Shown: positions 44,830 to 53,425, numbered from the stretch's first letter. The stretch: 55,041 nt of DNA from CBFHND01 sp965657085 (GCA_965657085.1 CBFHND010000023.1:1-55041); one strand, 5' to 3'. The notes: a model not told the origin generated them from the sequence alone. Numbers and translations: made by a program.

Positions 44830-47190
44830 ATGCCAAAAGACGGAGGCATCGGCGCTAGCAGCAAGCGGCGCGAGGACGTACGGTTCCTGACAGGGGCCGG
44901 GAATTATACCGACGACATCAACATCAATGGTCAGGCGTATGTCTTTTTCCTGCGCTCGGACGTGGCCCATGGCACACTGAACGCGGTCAAGACCGACACG
45001 GCGGCGGGTATGCCCGGCGTGGTGCGTATCTTTACCGGCGCGGATTTCGAAGGCGTGGGCGGTCTGCCCTGCGGTTGGCAAGTCACGGACAAGCATGGCG
45101 ACCCCATGCAGGAACCGGGCCACCCGGTTCTGGCCCAGGGCAAAGTGCGCCATGTGGGTGAACCCATCGCGGCGGTTGTGGCTGATACGCTGGAACAGGC
45201 GCGCGATGCGGCCGAAGCAATCGAGCTGGATATCTCCGAGCTGCCTGCCGTGGTGGACATGAAGGCGGCCCTGGCTGCGGACAGCCCCAAGGTGCACGAC
45301 GATCTGACATCGAACCTGTGCTATGACTGGGGCTTTGTCGAAGAGAACAAGGGCGCGGTCGAGGAAGCCTTTTCCAAGGCGGCGCATGTGACCACGCTGG
45401 AGTTGCGCAACAACCGTCTGGTGGCCAACCCGATGGAGCCGCGCGTGGCCGTGGGCGACTATGCCCGCCACTCGGGCGACAGCACGCTGTACACCACCAG
45501 CCAGAACCCCCATGTGATCCGCCTGTTGATGGGCGCCTTCGTGCTGGGCATCCCCGAACACAAGTTGCGCGTGGTGGCCCCCGATGTGGGCGGCGGTTTT
45601 GGTGCCAAGATCTTCCACTATGCGGAAGAGGCGTTCTGTACCTTTGCGGCCAAGCAGCTGGCGCGCCCGGTCAAGTGGACGTCGAGCCGGTCGGAGGCGT
45701 TCATGTCGGATGCCCATGGCCGTGACCACGTCACCACCATTCAACTGGCGCTGGACGCGGACAACAACTTTACCGCCCTGCGCACCGACACACACGCCAA
45801 CATGGGTGCCTACCTGTCGACCTTTGCGCCAAGTGTGCCCACATGGCTGCACGGCACGTTGATGGCGGGCAACTACAGGACCCCGCTGATCTATGTGAAC
45901 GTCAAGGCGGTCTTTACCAACACCGTGCCTGTCGACGCATACCGTGGCGCTGGGCGGCCAGAGGCCACGTTCCAACTGGAGCGGGTGATCGACAAGGCCG
46001 CGCACGAGCTGGGCGTGGACCCGGTGGCGCTGCGGCGTCAGAACTTCATCACCGAGTTCCCCTATGCCACGCCTGTGGCGGTGGAATATGACACCGGCGA
46101 CTACAACGCGACCATGGACAAGCTGAGCGAGATTGCCGACCTCAGCGGGTTCGAGGCGCGGCGCAAGGCGTCCGAGGCCAAGGGCAAACTGCGTGGTCTG
46201 GGTGTGAACTGCTATATCGAGGCCTGCGGCATCGCGCCCAGCAACCTTGTGGGGCAGTTGGGTGCACGTGCGGGTCTTTATGAATCCGCCACCGTCCGCG
46301 TGAACGCCACGGGTGGTCTGGTTGTCATGACCGGCAGTCACAGCCACGGGCAGGGGCATGAGACTTCGTTCGCGCAAGTGGTGGCCGAGATGATCGGCAT
46401 CGACGAGTCGATGGTCGAGATCGTGCACGGCGACACGGCCAACACGCCGATGGGTATGGGCACCTATGGGTCCCGCTCCATCGCGGTGGGCGGATCGGCC
46501 ATGGTGCGCGCGACAGAGAAGATCATCAACAAGGCCAAGAAGATCGCCTCTCACCTGCTTGAAGCCTCGGAGGCGGATATCGAGCTGAAGGATGGTGCGT
46601 TCAGCGTGGCAGGCACCGACAAGTCGGTGGCGTGGGGCGATGTGACCCTCGCGGCCTATGTGCCGCACAACTATCCGCTGGAAGACATCGAGCCGGGCCT
46701 TGAGGAGACCGCGTTCTATGATCCGGCCAACTTCACCTATCCGTCCGGCGCCTATGCCTGCGAGGTCGAAGTGGACCCCGATACCGGCAAAGTGACCATC
46801 GAACGCTTTGCGGCTGCGGATGACTTTGGCAACATCATCAACCCGATGATCGTGTCCGGTCAGGTCCATGGCGGTCTGGCGCAGGGGATTGGTCAGGCGT
46901 TGCTTGAGAACTGCGTCTATGACGACAACGGTCAGCTGCTGAGCGCATCCTACATGGACTACGCGATGCCGCGTGCCGATGACGTGCCGTTCTATGACGT
47001 GGACCATTCCTGCCAGACGCCGTGCACCCACAACCCGCTTGGGGTGAAGGGCTGCGGAGAAGCCGGGGCCATCGGCTCGCCGCCTTCGGTGGTGAGTGCC
47101 GTGTGCAACGCGCTGCAATCGGCGGGCAAGGATGTGAGCCACATCGACATGCCGCTGTCACCGGCGCGTGTCTGGGCGGCGATGCAGTAA
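44830..47190 (+). CDS. coxL: Form II CoxL-like molybdenum hydroxylase large subunit
   Basis: A 786-residue catalytic subunit carrying the molybdopterin-cytosine dinucleotide cofactor. It contains VVAPDVGGGFGAKIF, SGAYACEVEVDPDTGKV, and the C-terminal GVKGCGEAGAIGSPPSVVSAV with the catalytic Glu. The active-site loop reads AYRGAGR, the form II signature, not AYRCSFR of true CO dehydrogenase (form I). Form II enzymes' physiological substrate is debated and CO oxidation is not assured. It starts after AAAGGAGGA. A hairpin repeat follows its stop before coxM. Confidence 0.95.
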   Translation: MPKDGGIGASSKRREDVRFLTGAGNYTDDININGQAYVFFLRSDVAHGTLNAVKTDTAAGMPGVVRIFTGADFEGVGGLPCGWQVTDKHGDPMQEPGHPVLAQGKVRHVGEPIAAVVADTLEQARDAAEAIELDISELPAVVDMKAALAADSPKVHDDLTSNLCYDWGFVEENKGAVEEAFSKAAHVTTLELRNNRLVANPMEPRVAVGDYARHSGDSTLYTTSQNPHVIRLLMGAFVLGIPEHKLRVVAPDVGGGFGAKIFHYAEEAFCTFAAKQLARPVKWTSSRSEAFMSDAHGRDHVTTIQLALDADNNFTALRTDTHANMGAYLSTFAPSVPTWLHGTLMAGNYRTPLIYVNVKAVFTNTVPVDAYRGAGRPEATFQLERVIDKAAHELGVDPVALRRQNFITEFPYATPVAVEYDTGDYNATMDKLSEIADLSGFEARRKASEAKGKLRGLGVNCYIEACGIAPSNLVGQLGARAGLYESATVRVNATGGLVVMTGSHSHGQGHETSFAQVVAEMIGIDESMVEIVHGDTANTPMGMGTYGSRSIAVGGSAMVRATEKIINKAKKIASHLLEASEADIELKDGAFSVAGTDKSVAWGDVTLAAYVPHNYPLEDIEPGLEETAFYDPANFTYPSGAYACEVEVDPDTGKVTIERFAAADDFGNIINPMIVSGQVHGGLAQGIGQALLENCVYDDNGQLLSASYMDYAMPRADDVPFYDVDHSCQTPCTHNPLGVKGCGEAGAIGSPPSVVSAVCNALQSAGKDVSHIDMPLSPARVWAAMQ

Positions 47191-47201
47191 ATCACATGGG
47201 A

Positions 47202-47249
47202 CCGGGGGCCAGCCCCCGGACCCCCGAAGTATTTTTGACCCAAAGAAGC
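47202..47249. repeat. Hairpin-plus-motif intergenic repeat, copy 2
   Basis: The perfect hairpin CCGGGGGC-ca-GCCCCCGG (47202-47219) is followed at once by ACCCCCGAAGTATTTTT (ending 47236) and then GACCCAAAGAAG. It has the same order and near-identical motif as the copy at 5482-5544. It lies between coxL and coxM and may act as a partial terminator or processing site. Confidence 0.75.
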
Positions 47250-47290
47250 AAAGAAGCCTTCGTTGCGGTCACACCAGAAAGGACGAAGAG

Positions 47291-48079
47291 ATGTACAACT
47301 TCGATTTTGAACAACCCTCGACCGTGGCGGATGCGGCCAAGGCCTTGGGTGCGGAGGACGCGCAGGCGCTGGGCGGGGGGCAAACGCTGATCCCGACACT
47401 CAAGCAGCGTCTTGCCAGCCCTTCGACGTTGGTGAGCCTGTCGGGCATCGCCGAAATGAAGGGTGTCTGCATCATGGACGATGGGCGCCTTTCCATCGGT
47501 GGGGCCACCACCCACGGCACCGTGGCCGCAGAGGCCAGCGCCTATCCCGGCCTTGCCGACCTCGCCAGCAACATCGGTGATCCGGCGGTGCGCAACCGTG
47601 GCACCATCGGCGGGTCGCTGGCCAACAACGACCCATCCGCCTGCTATCCGGCAGCGGCGCTGGGATCGGGTGCCACCATCGTCACCAACACGCGCGAGAT
47701 CGCGGCGGATGACTATTTCCAGGGCATGTTCACCACGGCGCTGGACGAGGGTGAGATCATCACCGAGGTCCGCTTTCCGGTGCCGCAAGCCTCGAACTAT
47801 CAGAAGTTCGTGCAACCCGCCTCGCGCTTTGCGCTGGTGGGTGTGTTCGTGGCCAAGTTCGCGGACGGCGTGCGCGTGGCGGTTACAGGCGCGTCGAATG
47901 ATGGTGTGTTCCGCTGGTCCGAGGCCGAAGCGGCGCTGTCGTCGAACTTCTCGGCCAGTGCGCTGGACGGCCTGACCGTTTCTGGCGACGACATGATCAA
48001 CGACCTGCACGGCACGGGTGATTACCGCGCGCATCTGGTGGGCGTGATGACCAAACGGGCGGTTGCCGCGGCCGCGTAA
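47291..48079 (+). CDS. coxM: CoxM-type FAD-binding medium subunit
   Basis: A 262-residue FAD subunit of the molybdenum hydroxylase. FAD motifs are ALGGGQTLIPTLKQRL near residue 30 and TIGGSLANNDPSACYPAAA near 110, with the C-terminal CO_deh_flav_C domain (VQPASRFALVGVFVAKFADG). It passes electrons from the [2Fe-2S] clusters to an external acceptor. It follows coxL by 100 bases that contain a hairpin repeat, and the start at 47291 follows AAGAGATG. A terminator follows. Confidence 0.95.
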   Translation: MYNFDFEQPSTVADAAKALGAEDAQALGGGQTLIPTLKQRLASPSTLVSLSGIAEMKGVCIMDDGRLSIGGATTHGTVAAEASAYPGLADLASNIGDPAVRNRGTIGGSLANNDPSACYPAAALGSGATIVTNTREIAADDYFQGMFTTALDEGEIITEVRFPVPQASNYQKFVQPASRFALVGVFVAKFADGVRVAVTGASNDGVFRWSEAEAALSSNFSASALDGLTVSGDDMINDLHGTGDYRAHLVGVMTKRAVAAAA

Positions 48080-48096
48080 AGCCTGCGCAAATTCTG

Positions 48097-48127
48097 AAAA
48101 GGCTCGGGCTTTCCCCGGGCCTTTTTT
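48097..48127 (+). terminator. Rho-independent terminator after coxM
   Basis: AAGGCTCGGG pairs with CCCGGGCCTT (one G-U pair) around a five-base loop, followed by a T-run. It closes the cox cluster; the Rid gene starts 18 bases further on. Confidence 0.85.
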
Positions 48128-48144
48128 GTTGAGAGGCCAGGATC

Positions 48145-48513
48145 ATGTCCGAAAAAGTGACCATTCGCAGAGAATTGGCGCCGGTGGCGGGGCGCAGCCT
48201 GACTGTCGATCATGGCGGGCTTGTCTATGCCGTGGCCTATGATCCGGCTGCTGCTGACGGCATCGCGGCACAGACCGTAAATACATTGGCCTTCCTGGAG
48301 GAGCGCCTGACCAAAGCTGGCAGCGGCAAGTCGGGTCTTTTGCAGGTGACGATCTACTTACACGACATGGACATGAAGGCCGAAATGGATGTGGTTTGGA
48401 CCGAGTGGATCGGACCGCAGGAGAACTGGCCGCAAAGGGCCTGCGTGGGCGCGGACCTTGGGGATGGCGGCGCCTCGCTTATTGAGATAGTGGCCATCGC
48501 AGCGCAGGTCTGA
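48145..48513 (+). CDS. Rid/YjgF family protein
   Basis: A 122-residue protein of the RidA superfamily. Features are VDHGGLVYAVAYDP, LLQVTIYLHDMDMKAEMDVVWTEWIG, and the C-terminal WPQRACVGADLGDGGASLIEIVAIAA with the conserved Arg and Glu of imine-hydrolysing members. It may remove reactive enamine/imine intermediates. It stands directly after the cox terminator, so it could depend on read-through or its own promoter. Its only link with the cox genes is location. Confidence 0.88.
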   Translation: MSEKVTIRRELAPVAGRSLTVDHGGLVYAVAYDPAAADGIAAQTVNTLAFLEERLTKAGSGKSGLLQVTIYLHDMDMKAEMDVVWTEWIGPQENWPQRACVGADLGDGGASLIEIVAIAAQV

Positions 48514-48517
48514 GGCG

Positions 48518-49267
48518 TCAAATAGACCCGGCTTCGACCATATAGTTGCTGGCCGTGCACATCGCCGCATCGTCCGAGGCCAGAAAAAGCACCATACGTG
48601 CCACGTAGACCGGATCGATCAGGTCCGGCAGGCACTGGCTGGCGCGGTGCGCCTCCAGCGCCTCGGGCGTCGCCCAAAGTGTCTTTTGCCGCTCGGTCAT
48701 GATCCAGCCCGGCACCACGGTGTTGACCCGGATGCGGTGCTGGCCCAGATCGCGGGCCATGGTGCGGGTCAGCCCGTGCACCGCCGCCTTGGCCGTGGCA
48801 TAGGCGGGGAAGTTACCTACCGCCTCCCACCACGAATTGGACCCGAGGTTGATGATCGCCCCGCCGCCTGCGGCGATCATGCCGGGGGCCACCGCCTGCA
48901 TGGCAAAGAACATGTGGCGCAGGTTGGTATCCATGCGTTCGTCCCAATACTCTGGCGTCACGTCACGCCAGTCATGCCGGTCATCGCGCGCGGCGTTGTT
49001 GACCAGCACCTCGAAGGGCCCGTGTTCGGCAGCCAGATCGGCGATGGCGGCGCGCACCGCCTCGATGTCGCGCAAATCGCACAGCTTGTGCGCCGCCCCG
49101 CTGGCGGCGCTGACGGCTTGCGCGTTTTCTGCGTCGCGGTCCAGAAAGGCCACCCGCGCGCCCTGTTCGGCAAAGGCCTCGACCGTGAGGCGGCCAATGC
49201 CCGATGCACCGCCGGTGACAAGAACGCGCTTGTTGCGCAGGCTGGGGTAGGTGGCGAAGTCTGGCAT
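48518..49267 (-). CDS. SDR-family oxidoreductase
   Basis: A 249-residue classical short-chain dehydrogenase. It has the TGGASGIG Rossmann loop, the VNNAARDDRHDW motif, Ser in NLGSNSWWEAVGNFPAY with the catalytic Tyr-x3-Lys as YATAKAA, and PGWIMTERQ. The WWEAVG segment and the sequence around it resemble SDRs that oxidise sugars (galactose/arabinose dehydrogenase group), but the substrate cannot be fixed from sequence. The start at 49267 follows CGGAGCC; a longer frame reaches 13 codons further. It converges on the Rid gene with five bases between. Confidence 0.88.
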   Translation of the reverse strand: MPDFATYPSLRNKRVLVTGGASGIGRLTVEAFAEQGARVAFLDRDAENAQAVSAASGAAHKLCDLRDIEAVRAAIADLAAEHGPFEVLVNNAARDDRHDWRDVTPEYWDERMDTNLRHMFFAMQAVAPGMIAAGGGAIINLGSNSWWEAVGNFPAYATAKAAVHGLTRTMARDLGQHRIRVNTVVPGWIMTERQKTLWATPEALEAHRASQCLPDLIDPVYVARMVLFLASDDAAMCTASNYMVEAGSI

Positions 49268-49370
49268 GGCGGCTCCGGGTTCAAGTGGGACGGCAAGGGG
49301 AGGCACAAAGCGAAAGGGCGCTGCATCTGCAACGCCCTGTCATGGTTTTGATATGCGGAGCCATCAGCCT

Positions 49371-49400
49371 TTTTGCGGCAGCGGCCCGATCAGCATGACC
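49371..49400. repeat. 30-bp copy of the infC 3' end
   Basis: Bases 49371-49400 are identical to 49491-49520, which form the 3' end of infC. On the minus strand both read MLIGPLPQKG and a stop. The stray copy uses AAA GGC TGA, the gene AAG GGA TAA, so the reading is kept while the last codons differ. An 11-bp GC hairpin (GCCCCGC/GCGGGGC, 49402-49418) lies beside the stray copy. Confidence 0.85.
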
Positions 49401-49483
49401 CAGCCCCGCAAGGCGGGGCGTGGCCCGGCAGTCGCTTTTTACCGAAAAACGATGAGAGGGCATGAGGCTTCCTGCGCGTGATC

Positions 49484-50035
49484 TTATCCCTTTTGCGGCA
49501 GCGGCCCGATCAGCATGACCATCTGGCGGCCTTCCATCTTGGGGAAGTTCTCGACCTTGCCGATATCCTTGGTGTCTTCGGCTACACGTTCCAGAAGCTC
49601 ACGCCCAAGGTTCTGGTGGGCCATCTCGCGGCCCCGGAAGCGCAGGGTGATCTTCACCTTGTCGCCGTTCTCCAGAAACTTGAAGACGTTGCGCATTTTC
49701 ACATCGTAGTCGTTGGTGTCCGTGTTCGGGCGGAACTTGACCTCTTTGATCTCGATGATCTTCTGCTTCTTGCGGGCCTCGCTCTCGCGCTTTTGCTGTT
49801 CGTATTTGAACTTGCCGAAATCCATGATCTTGCACACGGGCGGGTTGGCATTGGGCGAGATTTCCACAAGGTCCAGCCCGGCCTCTTCGGCCATGTCCAT
49901 GGCACGGGCAGGCGTAACAACGCCGACATTTTCGCCATCGGCGCCAATCAGGCGGATTTCAGGGGAACGGATCTTGTCGTTGACGCGCGGGCCTGTGTCT
50001 CTTTGGGGCGGCGCGTTGTGAGGTCTGCGAGCGAT
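49484..50035 (-). CDS. infC: Translation initiation factor IF-3 (ATC start)
   Basis: A 183-residue IF-3 with the N-domain PRVNDKIRSPEIRLIGADGENVGVV, the basic interdomain linker (YEQQKRESEARKKQKIIEIKEVKFRP) and the C-domain (FLENGDKVKITLRFRGREM). An ATG 25 codons upstream gives a Cys-rich tail unlike the family. The true start appears to be ATC at 50035 (IARRPHNAPP), with AGGA eight bases upstream. AUU/AUC starts are a known feature of infC: IF-3 rejects such codons and so limits its own synthesis. A 120-base offset repeat of the 3' end lies just downstream. Confidence 0.92.
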   Translation of the reverse strand: MARRPHNAPPQRDTGPRVNDKIRSPEIRLIGADGENVGVVTPARAMDMAEEAGLDLVEISPNANPPVCKIMDFGKFKYEQQKRESEARKKQKIIEIKEVKFRPNTDTNDYDVKMRNVFKFLENGDKVKITLRFRGREMAHQNLGRELLERVAEDTKDIGKVENFPKMEGRQMVMLIGPLPQKG

Positions 50036-50235
50036 GGTGGTCGTCCTTTGATTGTGGCAATTCGTCGAGGCGCTAAGGTAGACGGGGGTGCAACTGCATT
50101 CAAGCCGCAAAACGGCGAACCTGCGCCGAAATCACGCAAATTCCCCTTGCACCTTTTCAATTCGACGCGCATCTGACAGGCCAATGATCAGGACCGCCCC
50201 ATTGCGGCCTGAATTTGTCTGAGGGGACCAAAGTT

Positions 50236-51093
50236 ATGAGAAATCTGGTGTGGATCGTGGTTGCCGCGGTGATTGCCGCTGGCGGGTATATGTTATGGTC
50301 TGGCCGCACACCCCAGCAGATCGCTACGGATGCTGCCGAGGCTGTGAACGCGCCTTCCGCATTGGAAAGCGCATCTGATGCGGTGGGTGCCGCGGTAGAC
50401 GCGGCAGAAGGTGCCGTCGAAGGGGCCGTGGATGCGGCAAGTGACGCGGTTGAAACGGCTGTGGACACCGCCAGCGAGGCCGCGGATTCGGTGGCCGATA
50501 CGGCTTCTGACGCTGTCGACACCGCCAGCGATGCGGCCACGGACGCAGCGGACGCTGTGACGGAAACAGCCACCGAAGCGGCGGACGCGGCCACGGATGC
50601 AGCGCAGAACCTGACCGACACGGCAACGGATGCGGCCAGCGATGCAGTGGACGCAACGACCGAAGCGGTCAGCGACACGGCTGAAGCGGCCACCGAAACG
50701 GCCAGCGACGCGGTGGACGCAGTGACGGATACAGCCACTGAGGCCACGGATACCGCAACTGAAACAGCCACCGATGCTGTAGAGGCGACAGAAGAGGCGA
50801 CAGAAGAGGCGACCGAAACAGCGACAGATACTGCAACCGATACAGCCGAAGAGGCTGTCGACGAAGCGGCGTCCACGGCCGCCGAAGGCACCGAAGAGGC
50901 TGCAGAGACGTCGATGGCGGACCTGTTGACCGTGGACGGCTTTGACTATGACAAAGTCGCTGAAATGATCGACGGCTCCGAGATTGGCACGATTCAGAAA
51001 ACCGTGCTGAAGACCGGCCTGGAGAAAGCGCGCGACAATCCCGAGGCGCTCAAGGAGATCCTGGCACAGGTCCGTGAGGCCATGGGTCTGTAA
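50236..51093 (+). CDS. Membrane-anchored acidic Ala/Thr/Asp-rich protein
   Basis: A 285-residue protein starting with a short signal anchor (MRNLVWIVVAAVIAAGGYML). From Arg24 to Lys240 there is no Lys, Arg or His at all; the stretch is almost only Ala, Asp, Glu, Thr, Val and Ser in short degenerate periods (SDAVDTA, TDAADAV, TETATEA), suggesting a long amphipathic helix or disordered acidic rod of the LEA/apolipoprotein type. A compact C-terminal region follows (MADLLTVDGFDYDKVAEMIDGSEIGTIQKTVLKTG). It probably lies in the periplasm. The start at 50236 follows GAGGGGACC; a terminator follows. Function unknown. Confidence 0.8.
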   Translation: MRNLVWIVVAAVIAAGGYMLWSGRTPQQIATDAAEAVNAPSALESASDAVGAAVDAAEGAVEGAVDAASDAVETAVDTASEAADSVADTASDAVDTASDAATDAADAVTETATEAADAATDAAQNLTDTATDAASDAVDATTEAVSDTAEAATETASDAVDAVTDTATEATDTATETATDAVEATEEATEEATETATDTATDTAEEAVDEAASTAAEGTEEAAETSMADLLTVDGFDYDKVAEMIDGSEIGTIQKTVLKTGLEKARDNPEALKEILAQVREAMGL

Positions 51094-51119
51094 CCCTCGC
51101 TCACAGCGCTTGCGACATG

Positions 51120-51150
51120 AACCGCGCCCTCCATTGGGGCGCGGTTTTTT
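51120..51150 (+). terminator. Rho-independent terminator
   Basis: AACCGCGCCC pairs with GGGCGCGGTT around a seven-base loop, followed by TTTTT. It ends the gene for the acidic repeat protein. Confidence 0.9.
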
Positions 51151-51205
51151 GTTGTCCGAATCCCCGCGACACCGCAGCCTGAATGCCAAGTCGGAGGCCA
51201 CGGAA

Positions 51206-52030
51206 ATGCATTGGAAGATACAAAAACTCACAGGTCATTGCGGTGCCGAACTGACAGGCGTGCAACTGGACGGTGCGCCACCGGAGGTTCTGGACGACGT
51301 GCGCGCGGCGCTCTTTGCCCATGGCGTGGTGGTTCTACCCGATCAGAACCTGTCGCCAGAAGCGCACATCGCGCTGGCCGAACATTTCGGACCCATCGAC
51401 ATCAATCGGTTTTTCACTCCCGTGCCGGACCATCCCATGATTGCCGAAGTGCGCACGCAGCCCGAACAAACGGCGGTTATCGGCGGCACGTGGCACAGCG
51501 ATCATTCCTATGACCCGGCCCCGGCCATGGCCTCGATCCTGTCGGCGCGCACCTTGCCGCCCTACGGCGGTGACACGCATTTCGCGTCGCAAGCGGCGGC
51601 ATTGAAGGCACTGTCGCCGGGGATGCGCGCCATGCTGAAAGGATTGCGCGCGGTGCACAGCGACGCGAGCTTTGCCGACAGCAAGCTTGGGTTGAACGAC
51701 GATGCAAGCGCCTTCCATCAGCCGGTTACCCATCCGGTGGTCATGGCCCATCCCCAAACCGGAGAGGCGGCGCTGTACGTCAACGGAGATTTCACCACGC
51801 AGTTCGAAGGCTGGACGCCCGAGGAAAGTGCGCCGTTGCTGGCGTGGCTCTACGCCCATTGCACCCAGCCGATCTTTTGTTGCCGCGTGCAGTGGCGTCC
51901 GGGGATGGTGGCAATGTGGGACAACAGGCTGGTGCAGCACTATGCCACCGCCGACTACCGGGGGCATACGCGGGTGATGCACCGGATCACGGTGCAAGGT
52001 CAGCCGCTGGACCCCGCGGCAGATTTTTAG
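51206..52030 (+). CDS. TauD/TfdA-type Fe(II)/2-oxoglutarate dioxygenase
   Basis: A 274-residue dioxygenase. The iron ligands are HSD in GGTWHSDHSYD and the distal His in LVQHYATADYRG; the 2-oxoglutarate Arg lies in TRVMHRITV. It also has PPYGGDTHFASQ and VRTQPEQTAVIGG. The family hydroxylates taurine, alkyl sulfates and aryloxyalkanoates. A sulfur role would fit the sulfate-assimilation genes to its right, but these are convergent and not in the same operon. The start at 51206 follows GGAGGCC. A T-rich hairpin region follows its stop. Confidence 0.88.
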   Translation: MHWKIQKLTGHCGAELTGVQLDGAPPEVLDDVRAALFAHGVVVLPDQNLSPEAHIALAEHFGPIDINRFFTPVPDHPMIAEVRTQPEQTAVIGGTWHSDHSYDPAPAMASILSARTLPPYGGDTHFASQAAALKALSPGMRAMLKGLRAVHSDASFADSKLGLNDDASAFHQPVTHPVVMAHPQTGEAALYVNGDFTTQFEGWTPEESAPLLAWLYAHCTQPIFCCRVQWRPGMVAMWDNRLVQHYATADYRGHTRVMHRITVQGQPLDPAADF

Positions 52031-52064
52031 AAAAAATCTGAGCCGGAAATTTTCAAAATTTCCG
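52021..52064. terminator. Bidirectional terminator-like palindromes
   Basis: Two adjacent dyads: AGATTTTT/AAAAATCT overlaps the dioxygenase stop, and GGAAATTTT-c-AAAATTTCC (52045-52063) is perfect. They lie between convergent dioxygenase and fpr genes and have A/T-rich arms on both sides, so may stop transcription from either direction. Confidence 0.55.
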
Positions 52065-52070
52065 CGTGCC

Positions 52071-52919
52071 TCAGTCGAGGAAGGCTTTTTCCACCACGTA
52101 ATGCGCGGGCTTGGAATTGGCACCTTCTTCAAGCCCATAGCTTTCCAGCATATCCTTGAGTTCGAGGTTGAACGCGAGGTTGCCGCAAATCATCGCGCGG
52201 TCGGTTTCAGGGCAGAGCGGTGGGACGCCCAGGTCGTCGAAGGCTTCGCCGGATTTCATCAGGTCGGTGATACGGCCCATCCTGGCGCTCTGTTCGCGCG
52301 TGGTGGTGGGGTAGTAGCGGATCTTTTTCCAGAAGCCGTCACCAATCACCTCGTTCAGCAGTTCATCGGTCTGCAAGTTCTCGATCAACTCTGCGCCATA
52401 GGTCAATTCGCCCACTTCGCGGCAGGTGTGGGTGATGATGACCTCGTCGTAGTCTTCGAACGTCTGCGGCTCGCGCAGGAGCGAGGCAAAGGGCGCAAAG
52501 CCCGTGCCGGTGGCAAAGAGCCAAAGCCGTTTGCCCGGCAACAGCGCGTCATGTACCAGCGTGCCCACGGGCTTGGGGCGCAGGATGATCTCGTCCCCCG
52601 GCTGGATATGTTGCAGCCGCGATGTCAGCGGACCGTCCTGCACCTTGATCGAGTAGAATTCCAGTTCCTCATCCCAGCTGGGCGAGGCGATGGAATAGGC
52701 GCGCAGCAGCGGCTTTTGCTTGCCGGTCTTGGGGTCGGGATCACCCATCAGGCCGATCATCACAAACTCGCCCGACCGGAACCGCAGCGACGCAGGCCGG
52801 GTCACGCGGAAGGAAAACAATCGGTCCGTCCAATGTTTGACGGATGTCACCGTCTGCGCATCGGGCAGGGTGGGTACTTTTACAGCGGTGGCTTCGGTCA
52901 CGGGGGTCTGCTCGGTCAT
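52071..52919 (-). CDS. fpr: Ferredoxin--NADP+ reductase
   Basis: A 282-residue FAD-dependent reductase. Features are the FAD site RAYSIASP, the KVQDGPLTSRLQHIQPGDEI segment, and the NADP Rossmann GTGFAPFASLLREP, with MICGNLAFNLELKDML near the C-terminus. It moves electrons between NADPH and ferredoxin/flavodoxin, and in this block likely feeds the sulfite reductase. It lies 83 bases after the DUF934 gene, on the same strand. The N-terminal 20 residues are Thr/Ala-rich and variable. Confidence 0.93.
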   Translation of the reverse strand: MTEQTPVTEATAVKVPTLPDAQTVTSVKHWTDRLFSFRVTRPASLRFRSGEFVMIGLMGDPDPKTGKQKPLLRAYSIASPSWDEELEFYSIKVQDGPLTSRLQHIQPGDEIILRPKPVGTLVHDALLPGKRLWLFATGTGFAPFASLLREPQTFEDYDEVIITHTCREVGELTYGAELIENLQTDELLNEVIGDGFWKKIRYYPTTTREQSARMGRITDLMKSGEAFDDLGVPPLCPETDRAMICGNLAFNLELKDMLESYGLEEGANSKPAHYVVEKAFLD

Positions 52920-53002
52920 GATCTGATGTCAACACAGGTTTACACCTGCGCCCTTGTATTTAGAAAGCGTTTTCTGGATGCGGAATGGGGCAAAGGGCCG
53001 CG

Positions 53003-53425
53003 TCAGGACGCAGCGGCCTGCGGTCCGCGGTGCCGCGATTGATAGTCATGCGCCTGCCAGTCGGCACGGGCCTGCCATTCGTTCTCGGGCTGGCGGGCAG
53101 CCAGCGCCTGGCTGATTTCCACCTCGTCAAAGCCCGCGCGCCGCGCCATGGCGTATTGATCGGCAATCACGTGCCCGCGCGCGCGCAGACGGCCCGTGTA
53201 TCCGCGCAAGCGCAGCATCCGCGCGATGGTGAACCCGCGCCCGTCGGCAAAGTCGGGAAAGTCGACGCGGATCATCGTCACCGCTGGTCCAATGGGGATG
53301 GTGGCGGGGTCGGCATCGCTGGGCACATCCAGTGCCGCAACATCGTTGGCGGCTGCGTCCAGCGGGGAAAACCCCTGGTGCCAGCTGTCGGGGCCAAAGC
53401 CCGCGTCGGTGACCAGTATTGTCAT
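53003..53425 (-). CDS. DUF934 family protein of the cys operon
   Basis: A 140-residue DUF934 protein: IPIGPAVTMIRVDFPDFADGRGFTIARMLRLRGYTGRLRARGHVIADQYAMARRAGFDEVEI. This family is almost always beside cysH/cysI in alphaproteobacteria and is thought to assist sulfite reductase assembly or activity; its biochemistry is unknown. The start at 53425 (MTILVTD) has AGGAGA upstream and overlaps the cysH stop by 4 bases. Confidence 0.92.
   Translation of the reverse strand: MTILVTDAGFGPDSWHQGFSPLDAAANDVAALDVPSDADPATIPIGPAVTMIRVDFPDFADGRGFTIARMLRLRGYTGRLRARGHVIADQYAMARRAGFDEVEISQALAARQPENEWQARADWQAHDYQSRHRGPQAAAS

Noticed and set aside
44806..47142. Long minus-strand open frame opposite coxL
   Set aside because: Antisense to coxL with every landmark residue intact on the plus strand; composition is His/Arg-rich.
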